Shown: positions 46,769 to 55,495 of the stretch, one piece after another | How positions within the stretch are numbered: position 1 is the first letter of the stretch | Layout of the letters: the number at the start of each line of letters is the position of its first letter | Origin: Nannocystis pusilla | GTDB lineage: Bacteria > Myxococcota_A > Polyangia > Nannocystales > Nannocystaceae | DNA: 64,000 bases | Assembly: GCF_026626665.1 (NCBI RefSeq) | Contig: NZ_JAPNKE010000002.1 | Coordinates: forward strand, 9,444,001-9,508,000 | Reading direction: 5' to 3' | Made by a program: the position numbers and the translations under genes | Notes under the pieces: model-generated | What the model was told of the DNA's origin: nothing | Databases searched by the model: none | Seen by the model: only the letters and a program-made list of their open reading frames with translations

Positions 46769-47945
46769 TCAGACGAAGCTGCGGCCGTCGCCGCGGTAGG
46801 TGGGGACGCGACCGATCACTGCGGCGCCGGCCAGCAGGACGAGCTCCGTAAAATGTTCGCACAGCTCGCCGGCCTTGGCGTGGCGGAAGAAGATCGGGTC
46901 GCCGAGGGCGAGGATCTCCGGACCCGCGTAGTTGACGGGGGTCTGGACCTCGCCGCAGCCCTCGTTGGCCAGGAGGGTGGCGCCGGCCGGCAAGCTGGGG
47001 GTCGGTTGCCGATCGCGGCCGGGGCTGCCGGAGGCGATGTAGCCGCCGCCGAAGCAGGTGTAGATGTTGGCGATCGGCCGCCGCACGATCGGCAAGGCGA
47101 AGCCGGCGGCCGGTTGCGGCCGAAAGCTGTCGTAGCCGTCGAACAACGTCGGGCCGTAGAGGCCGGAGCCGGCCGCGAGCTCGGTGACCGAAGGGTCGGT
47201 GCGGGTCTGCTCGAGGCTGCCGGTGCCGCCGCCGTTGATGAAGCGCAGCTCGTGACCGCGAGCCTTGATGGCGGCGACGACCGCGGCCCGGCGCGCGAAC
47301 ACCTCCGGCTGGGAGCGGCGCTGAGCGCCCGGACGGCGGCGCTCTTGAGCCGCTGACCGGGCACCAGATCTTGCAACCCGGCGAGCTGCGCCTCGTAGCC
47401 CATGAGGCCGTCGAGGCGGAGGTGCGGGGTGCCGGCGATGGCGTCGGCGAGGGCGACGGCGGCCTCGACCCCGGCCACCGGCGAGCGCCGCACGCCGAAG
47501 TGGAGGCCGGGCAAGGTCGAGGACATGTCGAGGTCGATCGCCACCGGCAAGGTGACGCCGGCCCGCGTCGCCGCCTCGGACAGGAAGGGCAGCTGCTGCG
47601 GGTCGTCGACCATCAGGCAGATCTCCGCACCGCCGGCGATCGCCGTGCACGCGAGATCGAGGTCGTGGCGGTCGACCGTGGGGTAGGCGACGACCAGATC
47701 TTTACAGCATCGGCGGCCAGATGGGCGGCCTCGGCGGCGCTGTAGCAGAGGATGCCCTGAAAGACGGGGCTCATCGCCTGCACGCGGCGGAGGATGTCGC
47801 GGCAGCGGATCGACTTGGAGGCGAGGCGGATCGGCAGACTGCCGGCACGCTCGATCAAGCTGCGGGCGTTGACGGCCAGGAGGTCGAGGTCGCAGTAGGC
47901 GAGCGGGAGGTGCTCGTGGCGGAGTGCGGCGCGCAGCTGGCGTAA
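46769..47945 (-). CDS. PLP-dependent amino acid deaminase/aldolase-like (DSD1 family), two frameshifts
   Basis: About 390 residues spread over three frames. The first frame has SLIERAGSLPIRLASKSIRCRD, whose Lys is the PLP Schiff-base position of the alanine-racemase N-terminal fold. At about 47700 one A is missing, and the second frame gives DLVVAYPTVDRHDLDLA … EICLMVDDPQQLPFL … AIDLDMSSTLPGLHFGVRRSP. At about 47325 the frame shifts again to RSQPEVFARRAAVVAAIK … RFINGGGTGSLEQTRTD … SGLYGPTLFDGYDSF … GCGEVQTPVNY (metal-binding C-terminal domain). Homologues deaminate or cleave D-3-hydroxyamino acids. The exact start is unclear; no good codon precedes 47945 in frame. Confidence 0.78.
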
Positions 47946-47987
47946 GTCACAGGCGGGGTTTTACCACCCGGACGATCGCCGCGACCA

Positions 47988-48431
47988 TCACGAGCCGGTC
48001 GGCGCCTCCTCGGCGGCGCGCGGCTTGCGACCCCGACGCGGCGGCAAGCGCAGCGGCTCGCTGTTGCCGGAATCGGCGGCCGCGACCTCGAGCTTGCGGC
48101 GGCGCGGCTCGGGCTTGCCGCCGAGGTTGATGTCGGCCAGCCGCGCCTCGAGCTCGGGATCGTCGGCGGCGAACACCCGGGCGTAGGCCAGGCCCTGCTC
48201 GGCCGCCCGGAGCAGCCGCAGGCGGGCCTCGGTGAGGTGGTTGTGCAAGGCGTCGAGCTGGGCCCGCAACTGGTCGAGCTCGCGCGCGTGATCGCGCACC
48301 TGATCGACCAGGCCCCGGAGAATGCCCTGGTCGACCCCGGGGAACTGAACGTCGGCGAGCGGGCCCTCGAAAATGGCCACGAGGTCGAGGAGCGCAGGAG
48401 AAACGGGATCGGCGTTGTCGCTGTCGTGCAT
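47988..48431 (-). CDS. Coiled-coil protein, unknown
   Basis: 147 residues from the ATG at 48431 (MHDSDNADPVSPALLDLV), which has GGAAG 6 bp upstream. Residues ~40-75 (LVDQVRDHARELDQLRAQLDALHNHLTEARLRLL) form a clear heptad coiled coil. The C-terminus is basic (EPRRRKL … LPPRRGRKPRAAEE) with AT-hook-like PRRGRKP, which suggests binding to the DNA minor groove. No family is recognised. It is 30-40 bp upstream of the DSD1-like gene on the same strand. Confidence 0.7.
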   Translation of the reverse strand: MHDSDNADPVSPALLDLVAIFEGPLADVQFPGVDQGILRGLVDQVRDHARELDQLRAQLDALHNHLTEARLRLLRAAEQGLAYARVFAADDPELEARLADINLGGKPEPRRRKLEVAAADSGNSEPLRLPPRRGRKPRAAEEAPTGS

Positions 48432-48611
48432 GGCTGATCTTCCGTTCAGTGGTGTACAATGAGCGACGCCGCGCGTCAAGCAGGACCGCGCACGCGGCCG
48501 AAGACGAGGCACCCCCAAGGACCGCCGACCTCGAATTCTTTAACAGATGAATGAAAGAAGGGGCCCGAGAAGGCGGCGCGCAGGGCCGCCTGCTCGGGGG
48601 AAGCATTGGCA

Positions 48612-48635
48612 TTACATGTCTTTCAGGACATGTGC
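48612..48635. repeat. 14-bp-period palindrome element, intergenic
   Basis: TTACATGTCT, TTCA, GGACATGTGC, between two minus-strand genes. As RNA it would form an 8-bp stem with a UUCA loop. Confidence 0.65.
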
Positions 48636-48694
48636 TCGGGGCCACGATCCATCGGGCCCGTCGACGCCGTCGACGTCTTTTTAGAGAGAGAGTC

Positions 48695-49132
48695 TCAGGG
48701 GGTGAGCTCGTAGAACTCGCCGCTCTGGGTCAGGCAGGCCTCGCGGGCGGCGACGAGGTCGCGGTGGAGCGGATTGCCGAACTCTTCGGCGCGCGGCTTG
48801 CCGTACTCGAACACGAGGAAATGCTCGGTGATGCAGGCGCTGTGCGCTCCGCGGTGCGGGCAGGCGCTGGCGAGCCAGCGGGCGCCGTCGGCCTCGCAGA
48901 CCTGCTGGCCATCGGCGACCGAATGTGCGGGGTCGAGGTGCTCGACGCACTGGGCCCCGGTGTCGCAGCCGCCGTGCGCCCGGGCCGAAGCGACTTGCAC
49001 CGGCTCGGGCAGCGGCTTCTCGCGCGAGTCGACCACCGGGATGCCGTTCTCCTGCGGCGCGGCCGGCGGGACGAGGTGGGCACAGGCGAGGACGAGCGCG
49101 AGCGGCAGCAGGAGTCGGGGCACGGCGATCAC
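48695..49132 (-). CDS. Cys-containing lipoprotein, unknown
   Basis: 145 residues from the GTG at 49132, whose codon overlaps the TGA of the upstream gene (GTGA), so the two are translationally coupled. A GTG at 49123 is an alternative. The signal peptide PRLLLPLALVLAC is followed by a short Pro-rich segment and a compact domain with six Cys (GGCDTGAQCVEHLDPAH … QQVCEADGARWLASACPHRGAHSACITEHF). No family is recognised. It is likely periplasmic or surface-exposed. Confidence 0.68.
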   Translation of the reverse strand: MIAVPRLLLPLALVLACAHLVPPAAPQENGIPVVDSREKPLPEPVQVASARAHGGCDTGAQCVEHLDPAHSVADGQQVCEADGARWLASACPHRGAHSACITEHFLVFEYGKPRAEEFGNPLHRDLVAAREACLTQSGEFYELTP

Positions 49133-49507
49133 GGGGCGGGCCAGCGGCAGGAGGCATCGGCGCATACCTTGCCTTTGGGACAGGTCGCGCCGTTCAGGCG
49201 GTCGAGGACGCAGGCACGGTCGTCCTCGTCGGTGGTGTTCGTCGCGGTGGCAGTCGAGCTCGCAGACGTTCGGGTCGGCGAGGTCGCCCGGGTCGTCGCG
49301 GCAATCGTCGTACTCGCCGGCCTCGAGGGTCGTGCCGGCGAGGGCCGGGGAGATCTCGCTGCTCGCGTCGCTAGAACTCGTACCAGCCTCGGCGGCGGTG
49401 CTGCGGCCCGGATCGTCGCCGCAGGTCGCAGAGCTTGGCCGTCCGGACGTCGGTTCACGGAGGTTCCCGCGATCGAGGACGAACGCCTGCCGGAGCGGGA
49501 CGAGCAT
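49129..49507 (-). CDS. Small Cys-rich secreted protein, frameshifted
   Basis: The N-terminal frame (MLVPLRQAFVLDRGNLREPTSGRPSSATC…) has an odd, weak signal. It continues as GDDPGRSTAAEAGTSSSDASSE and CRDDPGDLADPNVCELDCHRDEHH. A one-base gain at about 49228 leads into TDEDDRACVLDRLNGATCPKGKVCADASCRWPAP, which ends at 49129. The 'C.DD…DP.VCELDC' and 'TCPxGxxCxxxxC' spacings match the other Cys-rich proteins here. It is the first gene of a coupled pair. Confidence 0.5.
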
Positions 49508-49902
49508 CGCCCGATCCTACGCCTCTGACGCTGCGGACACAGCCCCGCGAGCGCGGGCCAAAACCGCGAGCGCGGCCGATGCCGGGCGCGGAGCCGCGAA
49601 GCCTCGCAAGCGAGCGCGTGTATTGCGCGGGGTCGTGAATGCGCGCTCGAAGGTCCGCGGATCGGCGCATGCGGCTTCGTCCGTGGGGCCGTCAGCGGGC
49701 ACAGCGGGGTGAGAACATCATTCGGCCACCTGTCTCTCGGGACATGGGCAGGTTGCCCGTCGTGGGGGTGCAGGTGCGAGCGGAGGGCGGATTATCGACA
49801 GTGCGAAACTGCGACGGCGGCGGGGTCCCGCGCACTGCGCACGTCGATTCGCGTTTACGCCTTGCCGAGGCGGGCTTTAGGCTGCAGACAACAGGAACCC
49901 GA
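49508..49902. other. Intergenic region upstream of a membrane protein gene
   Basis: Divergent promoter region, no gene supported. It contains a palindrome element at 49727-49750 and the AT-richer stretch GGATTATCGACAGTGCGAAA. Confidence 0.4.
49727..49750. repeat. 14-bp-period palindrome element in a promoter region
   Basis: CCACCTGTCT, CTCG, GGACATGGGC, about 155 bp upstream of the downstream start codon. Confidence 0.55.
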
Positions 49903-50571
49903 ATGACCCGCACTGCCCTGCCCCTCGCCGTCGTCGTCGCCGCGTCGCTCGTCTGTCCCGAGGCCGCGGCCGCGCCTGTCCGTTCGACCCTGGCCTCCTG
50001 GTCAGCCGCGGCGCAGGACCCCCAGGCCGCGCCCGAGGACGCGCCGGCCGATGCGTCCGCCCCGGCTCCCCAGCCCTACGCCGACCCCGGCGCCGTGGCG
50101 CCGCCGCCCGAGGGCCCCGCGCCCGGCACCCCCGTTTACGCGCCGCCGCCCCAGCCGGTGAAGCGCCGCAAGGGCCTGATGATCGCCGGCTGGACCATGT
50201 TCGGCTCGTCGTACCTGTTCACTGCGCTGGTCGCCGGCATCATTCACGACACCTGCAGCGTCGCCGACGCGCCCAACTGCAGGCGCGCGGCCGGCTTCTC
50301 GCTGATCCCGCTGATCGGGCCGTTCATGACGATCCCGTATCTGCGCACCGAGGCGATCACCCCGAAGGTGTTCATGGCCCTGCCGGGCCTGGTCCAGATC
50401 GCCGGCCTCGCCATGGGCATCGCCGGCACGATCATGTTCGTCAACGACGGCAAGGCCCAGCGCGTCGCCGACGTCGACGGCTTCAAGCTCGGCCGCACCC
50501 GCCTGCGCGCCAACATGGCGCCGACGCCGTTCCTCGACGGCGGCACCTTCATGCTCGGCGGCCGCTTCTAG
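49903..50571 (+). CDS. Secreted/membrane protein with Pro-rich linker, unknown
   Basis: 222 residues from the ATG at 49903 with AGGA upstream. The signal peptide is MTRTALPLAVVVAASLVCPEAAAA, the Ala/Pro linker covers ~30-85, and then come basic KRRKG and two or three hydrophobic segments (LMIAGWTMFGSSYLFTALVAGII; AGFSLIPLIGPFMTIPYL; FMALPGLVQIAGLAMGIAGTIMF). The C-terminus (RTRLRANMAPTPFLDGGTFMLGGRF) ends in a beta-strand-like Phe. This layout recurs in myxobacterial proteins of unknown function; a near relative is the 59.2-kb gene. It lies just before the tandem hairpin array. Confidence 0.7.
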   Translation: MTRTALPLAVVVAASLVCPEAAAAPVRSTLASWSAAAQDPQAAPEDAPADASAPAPQPYADPGAVAPPPEGPAPGTPVYAPPPQPVKRRKGLMIAGWTMFGSSYLFTALVAGIIHDTCSVADAPNCRRAAGFSLIPLIGPFMTIPYLRTEAITPKVFMALPGLVQIAGLAMGIAGTIMFVNDGKAQRVADVDGFKLGRTRLRANMAPTPFLDGGTFMLGGRF

Positions 50572-50584
50572 GCGCGGGGGAAAG

Positions 50585-50873
50585 ATGTCCTCGGGGACAT
50601 GTTGCTGACCGGGCCGGCGCGACCGCGCTCGGCGACCGCTTCCGGGCGCCGAGGAAATATGTCCTCAGGGACATGTTGCTGGCCGGGGCCGGCGCGGCCG
50701 CGCTCGGCGACCGCTTCCGGGCGCCGAGGAAATATGTCCTCAGGGACATGTTGCTGGCCGGGCCCTCCCGGGCGTCTGGTAAATATGTCCTCGGGGACAG
50801 ATTGCTGATCGGCGCGGCCGGGCTCGGCGACCGCTTCCGGGCGCTGTGACGATATGTTTTAAAGACATGTCAT
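50585..50873. repeat. Tandem array of ~75-bp units, each carrying the palindrome element and a second hairpin
   Basis: ATGTCCTCNGGGACAT cores begin at 50585, 50659, 50734, 50785 and 50854 (spacings 74, 75, 51 and 69; the last reads ATGTTTTAAAGACAT). Between cores is TTGCTGNCCGGGCCGGCGCG and then CTCGGCG…CGCCGAG, a 7-bp stem with a ~12-nt loop. The array fills the gap between convergent genes, and the last hairpin abuts the histidine kinase stop codon (50873-50875). The 51-bp interval is an internally deleted unit. Confidence 0.9.
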
Positions 50874-53545
50874 CACGCGGCCGAGGTCCGCAGGGAGCCG
50901 GCGCGGGCCAGCAGCGCGAGCAAGCGATCGGGGTCGGCCGGCTTGGTGAGGTGATGGTCGAAGCCGGCCGCCTCGGCGCGCCGGCGGTCCTCGTCCTGGC
51001 CCCAGCCGGTCTGGGCGATGATCACCGGGGCGGCGCCCCACGCCTGGCGGCGGATCCACCGACACACCTCGTAGCCGTCGCGCCGCGGCATGCCGATGTC
51101 GAGGAAGACCACGTCGGGGCGGAACTCGGCGCACGCGCGCACGGCCGCGTCGCCGTCGTAGACGACGTGGACGTCGTTGCCGAGCGCCTCCAGCAGCATC
51201 GCGAGGGTGTCGGCGTTGTCGACGTTGTCGTCGGCGACGACGATCCGCCGGCCGCTCGGCGGCGGGGCGACAGCGGCGCTCGCGGGCGCCTCGCGGGCCG
51301 CGTCGGCGGCGGCGAGCGGCAGGTCGACCACGAACTCGCTGCCGCGGCCGAGGCCGGCGCTGTGGGCGGTGATCTCGCCGCCGTGCATCTCGACGAGGCC
51401 GCGGGCGAGCGCGAGGCCGATGCCGAGGCCGCCTTCGGAGCGATTCTCGGTCGGGCCGACCTGCGAGAACATCTCGAACACCCGCGGCAGGTGCTCGGCC
51501 GCGAGGCCCACGCCGTTGTCGGTGACGCGGATCTGGACGCGACCGTCGACGATCGCGGCCGTCACCCGAATGGCGCCGCCGGGCTCGGTGTACTTGGCGG
51601 CGTTGGTGAAGAGGTTGGAGAACACCTGCGCGAGCCGTATCGGGTCGGCGTCGAGGGCGACCGGCGAGGTCGGGAGGTCGACGACGAAGTCGTGGCGGCG
51701 CCCGACGATCCACGGGTTCGCGGTCTCGGCGGCGCGGGCCATGACCGAGTCGAGGGTGATCGATTCGCGGCGCAGGGTGAGGCGACCGCGGGTGATGCGG
51801 GAGACATCGAGCAGGTCGTCGAGGAGGTGGGCCATCTGCTCGATCTGCCGCCCGATCACGGCCAGGCTCGCGGTCCGCTCGGGCGTGTCGCGGACGACGC
51901 CGAGCAGCGCGAGGGCGTTGCGGATCGGCGCCAGCGGGTTGCGCAGCTCGTGGGCGAGCATGGCGATGAAGGTGTCCTTGCGCTGGTCGGCGTCGCGGAG
52001 CGAGGCCTCGATGCGCTTCTGTGCGGTGGTCTCGATGACGGTGACGCCGACCCCGAGCAGCTTGCCACCGGCGCGGATCGGGTACTGGCTCAGCATCCAG
52101 TGGCGTCGCTCCGGCTGCGCCGCGGTGCGGCCCTCGACCTCGAGGTTGACGCCGTCGCGGTCCTCGTACAGGCCCTCGCGCAGGATCGGCTCGAGCGTCG
52201 GCCACAGGTCGGGCACGATCTGGGCGACGGTGCGGCCGATGTGGTCGGCCGCCGGGATGCCGTTGAACTCGGCCAGCTTCTCGTTGACGCGGACGTAGCG
52301 GAAGCCGTGGTCGATGAAGGCCATGCCGATCGGCGCCTTGACCACGAGCGCGTCGATGAGGGCGAAGCTCTCGGCGAGCTGCTCGCCGATGACCTTGCGC
52401 TCGGTGACGTCGAGGACGATGCCGATGTTGCGCAGCGGTCGCGGCGGGTCGACGTTCATGTCGAACACGGTGCGGCCTTGACAGCAGAGCCAGTGCACCG
52501 CGCCCTCGGGGCGGACGACGCGGAACTCGAGGTTGTCGCTGCCGTCGCCGGCGGGGTCGAGCGAGGCGTGGACGGCGGCCCGCACCGCGGCGACGTCGGC
52601 CGGGTGGATGCGCGCGAGCAGCTCGGCGACCGTCAGCTCGACGTCGTCGGGGACGCCGAAGGCGCGCCGGGCCTCGCGAGTCCACTCGAAGCGGACGTCG
52701 CGGTCCGGCCCGAACACCGTGGCGGTGACGCCGAGGCCGGTGGCCTCGACCGCGAGGCGCAGGCGCTCCTCGCTGGCCCGCACCAGCGCCTCGGCTTGCC
52801 GCTGGGCGGTGACGTCCTTCAAGAAGCCGACGACGCGGACGACGCGGCCGTCGAGGCCGACGATCTTCTGGCCGACGTCGTGGAGGGTGATCCACCGGCC
52901 GCCGCGGTGACGGACGCGGTACTCGACCTCGAGGCCGTCGCCGGGCCGGCGCGAGAGGCGGTAGCGCGCCAGGTCCTCGGGGTGGACGAGGACGCTCCAG
53001 TCGACGCTGCTTCCCATGTCCTCCGCGCTGTAGCCGAGGATCGCCTGACAGGCGCCGCTGAACATGGTACGGCCGCTGTCGCGGTCGAAGTCGTAGAGGA
53101 TGTGCCCGCTGGCCCGCACCGCGGCCTCGTAGCGGTCCTTCCACGCCCGCTCGTTGGCCGACACCAGCGACAGCTCGTGGGCGCGGTCTTCCACCAGGCG
53201 CCGCGCGGCGTGCAGCGATTCACACAACCATGCGACGGCGAACGCGACCAGGGCGAAGATGCCGAGGTCGAGCAGGTCGGTCCAGCGGTCGAGCGCGAAG
53301 GCGAGGTGCGGGTCGAAGAACCAGAAGTCGAGGACGACCGACAGCGCGATCGTGAGGAGCGCCGGGCCGAGCCCGCCGAACCACGCCGAGACGCCGGCGG
53401 CGCCGGTGAAGAGGACGAGGATCGGCGGCTGCGGCTCGAGAATGACGGCCACGAGCCGCACCCCGGCCGCCAGGGCGGTGACTCCCACGGCGACCAGGTA
53501 TCGGCGAGCCTTGCTGTAGCGAGCGTGGTCGATGAGACGGGCCAT
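50873..53545 (-). CDS. Hybrid sensor histidine kinase with three PAS domains and a receiver
   Basis: 890 residues from MARLIDHARYSKARRYL (53545). The N-terminal four-helix membrane region (~15-110) is of the KdpD/DUF4118 type. PAS domains lie at about 130-250 (ILYDFDRDSGRTMFSGACQAILGYS), 260-390 and 400-525. The HisKA phospho-His is in FIAMLAHELRNPLAPIRNAL (~545), and the ATPase has NLFTNAAKYTEPGG, DNGVGL and GLGIGLALARGLVEMHGG (~640-755). The C-terminal receiver has VVADDNVDNAD, the phospho-Asp in VVFLDIGMPRRDGYE, and the Lys in HHLTKPAD. All catalytic residues are present. The signal and output are unknown; it is an orphan hybrid kinase. Confidence 0.92.
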   Translation of the reverse strand: MARLIDHARYSKARRYLVAVGVTALAAGVRLVAVILEPQPPILVLFTGAAGVSAWFGGLGPALLTIALSVVLDFWFFDPHLAFALDRWTDLLDLGIFALVAFAVAWLCESLHAARRLVEDRAHELSLVSANERAWKDRYEAAVRASGHILYDFDRDSGRTMFSGACQAILGYSAEDMGSSVDWSVLVHPEDLARYRLSRRPGDGLEVEYRVRHRGGRWITLHDVGQKIVGLDGRVVRVVGFLKDVTAQRQAEALVRASEERLRLAVEATGLGVTATVFGPDRDVRFEWTREARRAFGVPDDVELTVAELLARIHPADVAAVRAAVHASLDPAGDGSDNLEFRVVRPEGAVHWLCCQGRTVFDMNVDPPRPLRNIGIVLDVTERKVIGEQLAESFALIDALVVKAPIGMAFIDHGFRYVRVNEKLAEFNGIPAADHIGRTVAQIVPDLWPTLEPILREGLYEDRDGVNLEVEGRTAAQPERRHWMLSQYPIRAGGKLLGVGVTVIETTAQKRIEASLRDADQRKDTFIAMLAHELRNPLAPIRNALALLGVVRDTPERTASLAVIGRQIEQMAHLLDDLLDVSRITRGRLTLRRESITLDSVMARAAETANPWIVGRRHDFVVDLPTSPVALDADPIRLAQVFSNLFTNAAKYTEPGGAIRVTAAIVDGRVQIRVTDNGVGLAAEHLPRVFEMFSQVGPTENRSEGGLGIGLALARGLVEMHGGEITAHSAGLGRGSEFVVDLPLAAADAAREAPASAAVAPPPSGRRIVVADDNVDNADTLAMLLEALGNDVHVVYDGDAAVRACAEFRPDVVFLDIGMPRRDGYEVCRWIRRQAWGAAPVIIAQTGWGQDEDRRRAEAAGFDHHLTKPADPDRLLALLARAGSLRTSAA

Positions 53546-53924
53546 CCGAAGTCCTCGCGGTCGCCACGCCCACGGCGCTGCTGCCACCGCTCGTCAGGAG
53601 ACGCGAGCGTGTGTCGCGAGGTTAAAGGTCGATCTCAGGAGTTCAAGGCGCGGCGTCTGGGATTAATCAAAGCGTCGTACGACGCGGAGAGCGTGCATCG
53701 AGCAGGGTCGGCGACGCCGCCGAAATGATGCAGCGTTCATTCGGCGCCCGCGGCGGCCGGCGCCGCGGTCGCCGTCGCGGCGCGCGAGGCATTGATAGGA
53801 TGGTCGATGGGACATGTCCGGAGAGACACCGAGCCGAGCCGGCAATCGAGCGTGGGGCCCGGGACGCGAACCGACGAGCTCGCCGGCGCGCAGTGCCCGT
53901 GGGGACATGAGCGTCGGCGCCGCC
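53546..53924. other. Intergenic region, nothing but a palindrome element
   Basis: Upstream of two minus-strand genes. It includes the element at 53810-53833 (GGACATGTCC, GGAG, AGACACCGAG). Short open frames here are Arg-rich shadows. Confidence 0.4.
53810..53833. repeat. 14-bp-period palindrome element, intergenic
   Basis: GGACATGTCC (perfect decamer), GGAG, AGACACCGAG. Confidence 0.55.
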
Positions 53925-54164
53925 TCAATCCGGATCTTCGAGCCCCACGCACTTGCCCGCGCGGCGACCGGCGATCGCCAGGTCGAGGATCCGCTGCAGC
54001 GGGACGGCCGGATCGGCCTGCAGGTCGAGGGCGTCGCTCCGGGGGCCGTGGCAGCCGGCGATCGCGGCCGCCAGCGCCTCGCATCCGGGCCGCGGGCACG
54101 CGTCGCCCGGGCGAGGAGGCCGCCCGCAGCTCGTGACGAGCGCGAGAGCGAGACGAGGCCGCAC
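53925..54164 (-). CDS. Small lipoprotein, unknown
   Basis: 79 residues from a GTG: VRPRLALALVTSC (lipidated Cys13, short signal), then GRPPRPGDACPRPGCEALAAAIAGCHGPRSDALDLQADPAVPLQRIL with three further Cys. The composition is coherent and helical, but the start is weak and no homologue is recognised, so this is provisional. Confidence 0.45.
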   Translation of the reverse strand: MRPRLALALVTSCGRPPRPGDACPRPGCEALAAAIAGCHGPRSDALDLQADPAVPLQRILDLAIAGRRAGKCVGLEDPD

Positions 54165-54313
54165 GATGCTTCGATGGCATCCTTGGCCCCTCTCGCGTCA
54201 ACCCGAACCGCGCTTCACCACGGTGGTCCAGCAATCCGGTCGAGGCCTTGTTCGCGGCCTCCGGCTCCAGGGACAGCCTGTTCGCGGCGGGCGACTCGCG
54301 TTAGAGTGGTGGG

Positions 54314-55468
54314 GTGCGGCGCTTGACTTGTTCATCTCGGGTAGTGGCGACAATCGTGGCAGGGCTGAGCTGGGCGGCCGCCCGAACGGCGTGGGCGCAC
54401 TGCGGCGACGAGTGCACGAACCCGCTGCCGCTGTGGTTGGCGCCGACGAGCTCGGCGCTGGCGGCCGACGGGGTGCTCGCGTTCAGCCCGGGTCACGCGC
54501 GGGCCGAGCGGGCGCTCGAGTTCTTCAAGATAAAGGTGCTCGACGCGATGGGGGAAGAGGTCGCCGGCGCGTTCGAGGTCTATGCGGATTTCTCGGTGTT
54601 CGTCTGGCGGCCGGCGCAGCCGTGGAGCGCCGGGGCCACGTACACCGTGATCACGCACATCGACACCGCGGCGTGGGCCACTGCCGAGTACAGCGCGCCG
54701 CCCGGGGCCTGTATCACCTACGATCAGGAGACGCAGGTGACGATCGCGGCCGAGCCGCTGCCGGCCCCGGCCGCGCCGCCGCTGTTGGTGGCGAGCGAGC
54801 ACGTGGTCGAGACTTGGGACACGCTCGCGGACCTGGTCTGCTGCGACGGCGCGTACCCGCAGCTGCGGCAGGTCCAGGGGCACTGTCCGGCGGGCGATCC
54901 GTATCGCGTGGAGTACCATCCGGGATTCTGCACGCACCTGCGCGAGCACGGGCAGCTCGAGGTCGTGTACGACTTCGACCGCGAGGCGCTGGGCGCGGCG
55001 GCCGCGAGCAACTTCGCGGGTCGGTTGTTCGGGCCGGACGAGCAGCCGTGGATCGGGGTGCAGGCGAACTTGCGGGCGCCGGGCTGCCTGCGCTTCGAGG
55101 CGCTCGACCTGGCGCGCGGCGAGGTGTTCGTCGACGAGCGCTGTCACGGCGACGACCTGGCCGGCGCGCTCGGGCCGCTGGACCTCGACCCGACGGCGAC
55201 GCTGGCGGCCTCGTGCGCGGGCCAGGCGTACGTGTGCGAGGGCGAGGATTCGTGGGACCCGGAGCAATGCACGACCTGGCCCGATGGACAGGTTTATCCG
55301 GCCCCGGTCGCGCCGCAAGACGAGTCGTCTGCGGGCGAGACGGGGGCGGTGGACCCGGGCGAGCAGGTGGAGTCGGGCGGCGGCGGCTGCAGCACGCACG
55401 AGCGGCCGGGGGTGCTGGCGCTCGTGGTGCTCGGCGGCTTGCTGCGGCGGCGACGGGCGCGGCGCTGA
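54314..55468 (+). CDS. Secreted protein with MYXO-CTERM-like sorting tail
   Basis: 384 residues from the GTG at 54314. The signal peptide (~28 residues, …SWAAARTAWA) leaves a mature HCGDECTNPLPLWLAP. Two beta-rich domains follow: an Ig-like segment (FFKIKVLDAMGEEVAGAFEVYADFSVFVWRPAQPW) and one with four Cys pairs. The C-terminus is a spacer (SSAGETGAVDPGEQVESGGGG), then CSTHERPGVLALVVLGGLLRRRRARR: a Cys, a hydrophobic helix and an Arg cluster, the layout of MYXO-CTERM tails, which are processed and lipidated at the Cys by myxosortase. The Cys here is followed by STHER, not the usual SCS/GCS, so it is a variant. Confidence 0.8.
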   Translation: MRRLTCSSRVVATIVAGLSWAAARTAWAHCGDECTNPLPLWLAPTSSALAADGVLAFSPGHARAERALEFFKIKVLDAMGEEVAGAFEVYADFSVFVWRPAQPWSAGATYTVITHIDTAAWATAEYSAPPGACITYDQETQVTIAAEPLPAPAAPPLLVASEHVVETWDTLADLVCCDGAYPQLRQVQGHCPAGDPYRVEYHPGFCTHLREHGQLEVVYDFDREALGAAAASNFAGRLFGPDEQPWIGVQANLRAPGCLRFEALDLARGEVFVDERCHGDDLAGALGPLDLDPTATLAASCAGQAYVCEGEDSWDPEQCTTWPDGQVYPAPVAPQDESSAGETGAVDPGEQVESGGGGCSTHERPGVLALVVLGGLLRRRRARR

Positions 55469-55495
55469 CGAGGTCGGCGCCGCGTCTGTCTTAAA

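Noticed and set aside
50585..50873. CRISPR array
   Set aside because: Repeats are not separated by unique spacers; the whole ~75-bp unit is repeated, and no cas genes are present.
50846..53728. A 960-residue open frame on the plus strand
   Set aside because: Antisense to the hybrid histidine kinase, whose motifs are complete; the translation is Val/Gly/Asp/Ala repeats typical of third-position GC bias.
53737..53910. Short coding frames upstream of the histidine kinase
   Set aside because: Arg/Gly-rich on both strands, no ribosome site, and they overlap a palindrome element.
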